Shown in pieces: positions 56,589 to 64,000 of a stretch of 64,000 nucleotides of DNA (the stretch's first letter is position 1; the number at the start of each line of letters is the position of its first letter). Below the pieces are notes generated by a model. It was not told where the DNA came from. It made no database searches and saw only the letters and a program-made list of their open reading frames with translations. The stretch spans positions 430,515,265 to 430,579,264 of the forward strand of contig NC_085138.1 in NCBI RefSeq assembly GCF_035046485.1, read 5' to 3'. Both the position numbers and the translations under genes were made by a program. The stretch is from Aedes albopictus. Lineage: Eukaryota; Arthropoda; Insecta; Diptera; Culicidae.

Positions 56589-56873
56589 ATTGTATCGACG
56601 AGTGCAGTTGGTTGGGCGCTCGCGAGTTCCGCAGGTACACACAGATCGCCAGGAAGACGATGACCGCGCACACCACCAGGCAGCCGACGCCGACGAATAT
56701 CAGCACCATCAGGTCCAGCCCGAAGATCGTCGTCATGTACTCGTTCGGCGCGGCGCACAGCGACCCGATGGCCTCATCGGACCCGTCCGCACAGTGGTTC
56801 ACCCCGTCGCACACCAGGTCCTGCGATATGCAGAACTCCGGCTGCGTACACCGAAAGTCGGCGCAGTTGATCT
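56589..56873 (-). CDS. CUB/LDLa membrane protein: LDLa + transmembrane exon
   Basis: The minus strand encodes an LDL-receptor class A module with six cysteines (NCADFRCTQPEFC, then ISQDLVCDGVNHC, then ADGSDEAIGSLC) including the calcium-binding DGVNHCADGSDE signature. Next comes a short linker (AAPNEYMTT) and one transmembrane helix (LDLMVLIFVGVGCLVVCAVI, then VFLAICVYL), then a basic stop-transfer (RNSRAPN). The acceptor CACACAG lies before 56873 and a candidate donor GTAATA at 56588; beyond it the frame stays open to 56395 but loses coding character. CUB-LDLa-TM order resembles Neto-type auxiliary subunits of ionotropic glutamate receptors; LEV-10-like proteins are an alternative. Confidence 0.82.
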
Positions 56874-56961
56874 CTGTGTGGAGCAAGGAAGGGAGGTGCG
56901 TCAGTTAAAAGAATTGGTGGCGATGATCAGACGACGATCAGTCCCATTGATGAATACTTAC

Positions 56962-57106
56962 TGGAATCCTTGACGGAGGTTATAACCATTTTGAAACCGT
57001 TTGTTTCCGTGCCCCAGTTATCGGTCACGTACTTGAATGTGAGAAAGTTCGTTTTGGTGAACAGCGCTCCCACTGATTGTTTTGTGTCCTTACAGGTTAA
57101 ATCCGC
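56962..57106 (-). CDS. CUB/LDLa membrane protein: end of a CUB domain
   Basis: A 145-bp exon between acceptor TTCCAG (before 57106) and donor GTAAGT (after 56962). It reads ADLTCKDTKQSVGALFTKTN, then FLTFKYVTDNWGTETNGFKM and VITSVKDS, the C-terminal strand pattern of CUB domains (F.sD....GFK..I). It ends in phase 1 and joins the next exon across an 88-bp intron (56874-56961) to give VKDSKINCADF. GC content is clearly higher than the flanking DNA. Upstream exons (rest of this CUB, likely another CUB, signal peptide) lie beyond the window or were not found. Confidence 0.85.
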
Positions 57107-58882
57107 CTGGAATTAAGGAGAGAGAAAAAAGAGGTCTGTTATGGTCTTGTTTTATAAATTGATTAGAAATTATTGTTGGCTGGGTATAACGTGAATAACG
57201 ACCGCAATAGAATAAGCTTTATCGGAACAACAAATGGACAACTGAACAACTACAATTTCAGTCAAGCAACGGGTGGCACTTCTCATGCTAAATAAGGGCG
57301 ATTGTCTAGTGAAAAGATACAATAAAATCAATGTTAGAGGTGCGGGCAACCATAAGTCATACCAAGATTGCCTCACTAGTGAGGAAGTTGTTGAGACTTG
57401 TGCCCGGCAGATGAATGAGAACGTCAATCGTAACCGTGACTCTTTGGGTAGGATATCTCACAATATAAATTCTTCCATCAAAGAACAAAAACTCAAAGTA
57501 ATGACTTTGAGGGGGTTACCCTAAACTTTTGATCGACAGTGTGTACACTAGACCAAATAAAGATACAGAACACCAAGGTACTTGAATGAGATGCAAAAGA
57601 CAATATTTCGAACAGAAACCTTAGCCCGAACCAGAGGGCATTATTTGTGAAAATCATGGGGAAACGCTTTGTATGGTCTTGGGAGATTTGCTTGAATAAC
57701 TGCTCATTAATTTGGTAGTGGAGTATCAAAAAGAAGTGTTTTGTTTCGAGTTGAGTTATTAGATTATTAGATTATTCCTCTCAACGGTTAAAGTTGGATT
57801 TCACTGTTCTTGTCAAACGTTATTAGCAGACAAAGTAGATGCATAGAAGTCGATGTAGGTATGATGGACTCTCCTCATCTACGCTTCCCTGGCATGCAAC
57901 GAAAGCGAGAAAAGTGCTCCTGCTAGTGAGTGACATTAAATTTTTAATACCATTTAAAATGTGACTCTTCTTCCAAACATATCGCATCTCGAACTTTTCG
58001 GTGTGATGACGTGAAAAACGGTAGAGAGAAAAATGAGCTCCGCTGGAACTTTTCCTCCATTATCCCGCGTTACCTTTTAATTTTTGTCCCTCCCCACTCC
58101 CCTGATGGATGCATGGATTGGATGGATGCATTATGATATGATGAAAAGTTAATCCCATTTGCTCTATTGGTGGAAAAGTTGCCGCTTGTCATATGAAGTT
58201 AAATTTCTTCGCCGGGCTCGGCGCCGATCACGGTGCAACTAATTATCGATGATGATGGGTTCTGAGAAGTTTCCTGCATGCTTCCTTTAGGTTACATTCC
58301 GTTAGTTGGCAGAACGTAATCAAGAGAAAAAATGTGACGTATCGTTAGAATTTTACCTTTTTTCATCTAGGCAAACTGTCATGACACTTATTTTACGTTT
58401 ACCAGATCGTATGCATATAATGCAAACTGATGTTTTTGTCCATAGAATCGATTTTATATAATAAAATGAGCAGACATGGATAAACTCGCCGTTTAAGCTA
58501 GGGGTAACTCAGTTGTTTCAAAATCAATGTTATCATTTAGTAGTGTATTTATGCACCACCATTACCAACGCTGTAAAATCATGTCATGTCAGATTTCCAT
58601 AGCTATCTGAACTAGACCTTTAAATAGCAGCAGGGTTGAGTTATTCTAGCACAAGTCAGTGTGTTGCATAACCCATGACCTATCGGCAATTGGGTCAACT
58701 AACAAACAGTGTCAAGCCAACAACAGTTTCATATCTCCGGATTGGGAAGTCACTGGAAGCTGAATGCATTTGTATAAATTTAAATTTTGATATAGCTTGC
58801 AATAATGATAATAATATGAAAACAATCAAAGGAATAACAGATCTGTTTTCCCCGTGAATACGTTTTGTCCATGGTGTATGCT
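57107..58882. other. Non-coding, probable intron of the CUB/LDLa gene
   Basis: AT-rich, with a GATGGATGCATGGATTGGAT run near 58102-58126. Frames at 57170-57427 minus and 57273-57524 plus contain no recognisable domain. No further CUB exon was found on the minus strand up to the window end. Confidence 0.4.
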
Positions 58883-59309
58883 GGGGGCGTCCATAAATGA
58901 GGTAGCATTTTTTAAGCGATATTTAATATCTCCTCCCCCTCGTAGCATTTTATCACAAATTCGAATACCCCCTATAAATGACGTAGCTTGTAAAACAACC
59001 CTCCCCACCTTAACAAAATTTGTATTTAAAAAACGCAAAGAAAATTGAAACTTCGTTCTGATATCAATTTTTTCTTGTATGTTTAACGAATACTTATGAA
59101 AAAAAAACAATAGAAAGAAAAAATTGCCGACTGCCAGGTTCACATCGCCGACATCAAGACCAGTAGAGATTATCACCAAAGCTAATGACTCAATAAACCG
59201 CCCATCGTTCTGCTTGATGCCGAAGAACAGGAAATTGAAGCTCCAATATAGTTAATCTGTATTGGAATCTGTTAAGAATATCAAATTGGTTTCATTTAAA
59301 TAAAATGCA

Positions 59310-60450
59310 CCATGACATTTGAGGGACCCTGAAGGAGTTTCTTATAAAATTCTTTCAGCATTTTATTATAAAATTCCTCAAGGAGCTTCTTTTGGGATTC
59401 CCATTTTTGAGAATTCCTTCCTTTTTAATTTCTACAACACTTCCTTTTGATATCCCTCCAAGAATTCCTTCCGGAGTTTCTTCTTAGTTTCCACCAAAAG
59501 ATTCTTCTGAGATTTCTCCGAGAGTTTCATTTTCTAAGGTTTTTTTTAGTTTATCCATGGTTTCCTTCAAGAGTTCTTTTAAGGTTTTCTTCTCCTCTCT
59601 TCCACCAACAGTTTCTTCGAACATCTGTTCAGGGATTTTCACCGGAATTTCTTTTGAGATTCCATCAGAACTTCTTTCTGGGTTTCCTAAAGAAGGATTT
59701 TCCTGGATTGCTTCAGGAGTTCCTTCTGGGTTTCTTCCAGGAATTCCTTCCGGAATTCAATCAGATATTCATTCCGATTTTTTTGTAAGAATTTCTTCCG
59801 ACATTCTTTCAAAACTCCTCCAAGAGTTGCTTCTGGGATTCCTCCAGGAATTCTTTTTCGGATTCCTTCAGGAATTTCTTCCTGGATTCTTCTGGATGTA
59901 TCTTCTGGGATTCCTCGAAAACTTCCATCTAGGATTCATCCAGGACTTTTTTCCTGGGACTCCTCCAAGATTTTTTCTGGTATCCCTCCATTCTCTCCTT
60001 CCAGTATTCCTCCAGGATCTCTTAGAATTCCGCGAGGAATCTTTTCGCAGATTTTTCCCATAGTTCCTTCTGGAATTCCTCCTGAATTTTCTTTCTTAGA
60101 TTTCACCAGGAGTTCTATCTGGATATCTTCCGGGATTCCCCAAAAAATCGGGGTTCCCTAAGAAATTCCTTTCGGGATTCCATCAAAAATTTCTTCCGTG
60201 TTTTCTATAGAAATTGAACCAGGATCTCCTTCTGAGACTCTACAAATAGCTGCTTCTGAGATTCTTCCAGGAGTTTACTCAATACTTCTCCAAAAGTTCC
60301 ATCTGAAATAGCTCTAGGAACTCCTCACGGGATTTCATTTGGAATTTGCCTATTATTGCTTTTCAAGATTCCTCCAAGAGTTATGAAATTCTTGTGGAAG
60401 TTTCTTCAGTGATTCCTTCAAATTTATTTGGAATGTTTTCAAAAGTTTTT
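59310..60450. repeat. TTCC-unit arrays inside TIR element copy 2
   Basis: Units such as GGAATTCCTTC and GGATTCCTCCAGG; ORFs 59447-59788 and 59557-60063 are periodic translations. Confidence 0.8.
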
Positions 60451-60564
60451 TTTATGGGATTCCCAGTGAGAATTAGTGTGGAAATGTTGTCCTTCTCCTG
60501 TTGGGGAAACCTATACAGAACACCATGTGAAATTCCTAACAAAGCTGCTAGAGGAGCTCCTTAA

Positions 60565-60914
60565 GGCGAAACTGGAAGCATTTCCTCACTTTTTGGTTTT
60601 GGATTTTTTATTAAATAACGAAGCAATATTTTCAAAATCGGTTTTCGTGCACATGTAGAGTATGGATCAAGGTATCTTCTGAATTTTTTATGTAGTGGAA
60701 AATGTTTTTCGTTTTTGCAGAAACCATTTTTTAATGAAATTTCACAAAAAAATGGTTTTTGCAAAAATGGAAAACATTTTCCACCTCAAAAAAATTCAGA
60801 AGATACCTTGATCCATACTCTACATGTGCACGAGAACCGATTTTGAAAATATTGCTTCGTTATTTAATAAAAAATCAAAAACCACAAAAATGAGAAAATG
60901 CTTCCAGTTTTGCC
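60565..60914. mobile_element. 350-bp near-perfect palindromic element with TTAA target duplication
   Basis: TTAA occurs at 60561-60564 and 60915-60918. The arms are about 168 bp each and over 90% identical: GGCGAAACTGGAAGCATTT on the left, inverse of the right GGCAAAACTGGAAGCATTT, both including GAGTATGGATCAAGGTATCT. Copy 1 of the host element has the uninterrupted site (GAGCTCCTTAAGAAATTG at about 23572-23589), so this is a later insertion. A TTAA target is characteristic of piggyBac-type elements. Confidence 0.93.
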
Positions 60915-61589
60915 TTAAGAAATTGTTGTAGGATTTCTTCGAGGAAGTCCTGTAGAAACTATGTAAGTAACTCCTCGAATAATGCCATAATGCCAAGAAC
61001 GGTGTACAATGCCTTATAGTAAGCAGCAAACTATTGGTCGTGAGAAGCATTTGAGCGGTATTGAAATTGTTCTGCGTACACAATACATTATTCTTTAAGC
61101 AGGATTTCAAACCATTTTGCGTTGTTGTTGCGTCCGATAGCTGCATGTATTATGAATGGAAGCCGGCATTTATGTCCATTATTTGTTATTTACATAATGT
61201 GAATGTAAAGAGAAATCATGCTTTTTTTCTTTGATTTACTAATACTCAATGCAAGTAAAAATTTCATTAATTACGAAATACTTTTTTCAATTGGCTTAGT
61301 AGAAAGCTACGTAGCATATCATGAACCCCTACCACCCTATCGTCATACTTCGTCACAAAATCACAAACAACCCCCCCCCCCCCCTAAAAGGTACGTCATT
61401 TATGGACGACCCCTAATGCTGTTTACTAATATCTACATAGCTCAAGTCCTCAAAAGTTTCCAATCTCATGCTAAGTGTTGTAAGCTTAGCTGGTAGTGCG
61501 TGCACTCTGAACCTTTTGGCTCGTGAATTGTACAAAGTTGCTGCATGCGTGTCTGCTATTCAGGAAAAGCGGTGGCCTAAATCTGGCAA

Positions 61590-62335
61590 ACGTGGTGGAT
61601 CCAAATCGACTATGTACTGGTAGACGGTCAACACTTCTTGGACGTTATCGATGTTAGAACTTTCAGAGATCCCAACATCGACTCAGATCACTGTCTCGTA
61701 TAGCTAGTAAGATTCGAGCTCGGTTATCAACTTGTTTACAAAAAGCACTTAGGCTCTTTTCCCATGTTACGCTAGCAACTGTATCGAACTCTAGGAACCG
61801 GAAATCGACACGTTTCAACATCCAGCGTTTTTCAGCAGACGATACGGTAGCTGATTATATCACTGGAAGAACACTCTGTGTGAGTCTATCCACAGAGCGA
61901 TGAGTACGGGAGCGCGGGAGGTGATGATAGGCTGTTTGTAAACTTACTGACAGACAAAACAATTGAGATTTCGGGAGTACAATTTGCATATCAATCATCT
62001 GTTTATTGATTTCAAGACGGCGTACGATTTAGTGAATAGAATCGAGTTATGACAGATTATAATCGGTTTTCCGGCTAATCTGATTAGACTGATTCATGCG
62101 ACGCTTGACAGATAGAAATCGAGTGTTCGGGTTGTGGATGTATGTTCTTCATCATTCGCAACCCAAGGGTACGGCCAGGGTGAACGCCTCTCGCGATGCG
62201 ACGTGAATTTCTCATACGATTCGACAGCTCCTTCTTATTGATTGACACTCTCGAGTGCCTTCTAATCTCGCAGAGGGTTACGGCAAGGTTCAACATTGCG
62301 TTAGAGAGGGTGTAATAAGGAGAGCGGGGACCGCT
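61590..62335 (+). pseudogene. Decayed RTE LINE fragments (endonuclease tail, RT pieces)
   Basis: [20 protein letters not shown] and NIDSDHCLV (endonuclease tail) at about 61595-61700, then NHLFIDFKTAYDLVNRIEL (RT motif A) at about 61998-62048 and GYGKV/GYGQG-like motif B remnants at 62168 and 62279. Many stops, internal deletions and a partial duplication. It is older and more diverged than the 21-27 kb copy. Confidence 0.75.
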
Positions 62336-62564
62336 TGAAACCGACGTGAAAATTCACAAAGGGAACTAAATGTAAATAGTATCCATCCCATATTATGCAA
62401 AGTCATAAAACACAATCTTAACGTATGCTGGACAGGGGTTCGTCTAACCGCTCTTGCGAAACATATAAAACATGTACCTTTCGAATTCATTAAATAGTTT
62501 TAAGTAAACTTTGAACTTTAACAGTAAAATAATATTCCACGCTGTCGACACAACAACCATAAAA

Positions 62565-62860
62565 TATTCGTCATATTTTGGCTCCGGTAGAGAATAATAA
62601 TTTTGGAAATTCTCCCCAACCCGAAGGAACAAATCCATCACTCACGTTGTATAAGACTCTGATTCTTCCGGTGTATTTATACAGCCATGCATCGTGGACG
62701 TTAAGAGAAGTTGATCGGAGAGTATTCGAACGTCATATCTGGTGGAGTCACATGAAATTAGTATGGTACCAAGTAGAGATTGATATAGTTAAGCGAATAA
62801 TACACGACAGCCTGCGGTGGGCTCGGCATGTAGCTCGTATATCGGAGGATTGACCGGAGC
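62565..62860 (+). pseudogene. Decayed RTE LINE C-terminal fragment
   Basis: TLYKTLILPVYLYSHASWTL, REVDRRVFERHIW and SLRWARHVARISED correspond to the RTE C-terminus; the TGA at 62851 ends the frame. It probably belongs to the same copy as the fragments just upstream. Confidence 0.8.
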
Positions 62861-63300
62861 TAAATCCATATTCAGCAGAGAACAAGGAAGGGACGGACCG
62901 TTGGCTTCGTGGTAGGCTGCTCACACGTTGGCTTTTTGCTGTTGAGAAATTTCGTTGAGGATTCGGTTGAAATTATGATAGGAATATTCCAGTGGAACAT
63001 TTAAGGAAATACAGGTTAACGCGACATTTTTGAGATATCCTGGAAGGATTCTCAGAATAAACTTTTGTTTCCTCCAAAATACTTTGGAAATCTTATTGAA
63101 ATCGGTCTGGAAAATCTGCAAGAACCTCCCATGAGATTTGATTGTGATTCCAAGATTTTTCCAGTAGTTAATTCAGGAGTTAATTCAGTCGTTGCTACGG
63201 TCGGGTGTCAGCTTGCTTTGTTACACTAATGCGCTACCATTACCTCTTACACACAACACGAGCGCTAGAACGAAAAACAATTAACATAAAAACAGATCAA
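62861..63300. other. Non-coding
   Basis: Short GGAA/TTCC patches at 62940-63180; no gene recognised. Confidence 0.35.
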
Positions 63301-63843
63301 ATTGAAGGAAGACACGGTTGATCCCGAACAAGTAATTCTTTATTATGATAGATATTGCTTAAAAGTGCCTACTACAGTTCGGCCATATTAACAATACACA
63401 TCGTCCTCGATGTGACGGCCAGTTCAACGACTCCAACAATATCTTCAATATCTCCAACTCGATTACTTAGCCATCGATGTTGTGATGCTGCTTCACCAGT
63501 ATTGGTTACAGCTATACTCACGCAACTCCTTTCGTCTCCTCCAGCTTTCAGATTTCTTCTTCAACTTTCATCTTCAACTACCCACGTTCCGTTATGTTTA
63601 GCAGTATTCTTTTACAGAGTTTCAATGGTCCTCTGATCCTTTTCCATTAACGATTGACTTCATTTCACTCGATTGTTTGGTTATATTATTTGTATGTTCA
63701 CGCTTTTTCAGTATTCTAGACCAACAACTTGAAATTTGGATCGAAAGGTTTTACAAAATGGGTAATCCATCCCACTTCTGAATTGAAGGAAGACACGTTT
63801 GATCCCGAACGAGTAATTCTTTATTATGATAGATGTTGCTTAA
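63301..63843. repeat. 62-bp direct repeat, copies at 63301-63362 and 63782-63843
   Basis: ATTGAAGGAAGACACG and AGTAATTCTTTATTATGATAG are shared; the copies differ at four or so positions over 62 bp and lie 481 bp apart. They could be pieces of two long terminal repeats or a tandem duplication. The interval has no domain-bearing frame. Confidence 0.7.
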
Positions 63844-64000
63844 GGACAGACTTGTTAGAATCCCAAAATGGCCGCCACAATGGCCGACTTTGGCACCTAC
63901 TCACGATTTCGAGGGCACAAATCTCGTCGTAAACAAAACCAACGCATCTGATCTTCTTATTTTAAGCTTGTTACGAGTGAGCAAGAATGCCGTGTAGCTG
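63844..64000. other. Window end, nothing recognised
   Basis: CCAAAATGGCCGCCACAATGGCC at 63867-63889 is a small tandem phrase; no gene is seen. Confidence 0.3.

Larger units (their letters stand above)
58883..61413. mobile_element. Non-autonomous DNA element with GGGGTCGTCC-type termini, copy 2
   Basis: The left end GGGGGCGTCCATAAATGAGG and the right end (inverse GGGGTCGTCCATAAATGACG) match copy 1 at 21571-24307, as do the internal CGCCGACATCAAGACC and AGATTATCACCAAAGCTAATG blocks and the TTCC arrays. It lacks the two 125-bp hammerhead-like units but carries a TTAA-flanked palindrome at 60565-60914. The target duplication is unclear (TATGCT left, TAATGCT right). Confidence 0.85.

Noticed and set aside
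57273..57524. 83-codon ORF with a polar, Asn-rich C-terminus
   Set aside because: No recognisable domain and AT-rich context; the only gene signal nearby is the minus-strand CUB exon.
59447..60063. Overlapping ORFs of 113 and 168 codons
   Set aside because: Same reason: periodic array inside TIR element copy 2.
58883..61413. Target duplication for TIR element copy 2
   Set aside because: TATGCT and TAATGCT flank the element but do not match in length or position with the ATA duplication of copy 1, so no duplication is claimed.

Overview
The window is eukaryotic and looks like an intergenic or intronic stretch of an Aedes-type mosquito genome. The evidence is two insect-type nuclear tRNA genes, a tRNA-derived SINE that I recognise as the Aedes Feilai family, several copies of an Aedes-type RTE non-LTR retrotransposon, an RT/RNase H LINE, a Penelope-like fragment, many short inverted-repeat transposons (MITEs) and long degenerate arrays of AATTCC-rich units. 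There are no operons, ribosome binding sites or CRISPR arrays. Host genes cover only a few percent of the sequence.

Layout. 0-0.75 kb: the last coding exon of an unidentified membrane protein, its 3' UTR, then tRNA-Arg(ACG) on the minus strand and tRNA-Glu(TTC) on the plus strand. 1.6-4.1 kb: a broken Penelope-like RT, an 85-bp tandem repeat, 120-127-bp repeats and a 152-bp palindrome. 5.7-20 kb: mostly AT-rich non-coding DNA with a complete Feilai SINE flanked by a target duplication, a 571-bp TA-flanked MITE, a foldback element with another MITE nested in it, and two copies of a 355-bp AATTGG-ended MITE. 20.3-27.3 kb: RTE remnants; one of them is split by a 2.7-kb element with GGGGTCGTCC termini and again by a 613-bp hAT-type MITE. 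31-37.6 kb: a long array of degenerate AATTCC-type units hosting three more inverted-repeat elements. 37.6-41.1 kb: a 5'-truncated LINE whose 1026-codon RT/RNase H frame is intact.

41.6-57.1 kb: the 3' half of a minus-strand host gene encoding a CUB + LDLa + one transmembrane segment protein (Neto-like architecture). Two exons near 57 kb are well supported. Two phase-compatible candidate 3' exons lie at 42.4-42.7 kb, which would leave an intron of about 13.9 kb. That intron would hold a 6.7-kb hAT-type unit (8-bp target duplication) enclosing a 112-bp satellite with higher-order structure, several nested MITEs and RTE/Feilai fragments, followed by a hAT MITE carrying a tRNA-like box A/B segment and a Ty3/gypsy-type integrase tail. 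58.9-61.4 kb: a second copy of the GGGGTCGTCC element, itself interrupted by an almost perfectly palindromic TTAA-flanked element. 61.6-64 kb: decayed RTE fragments and a 62-bp direct repeat.

The window is best read as layers of insertion. Because several families occur twice, one copy serves as the empty site for another, so insertion boundaries and relative order can be read directly.
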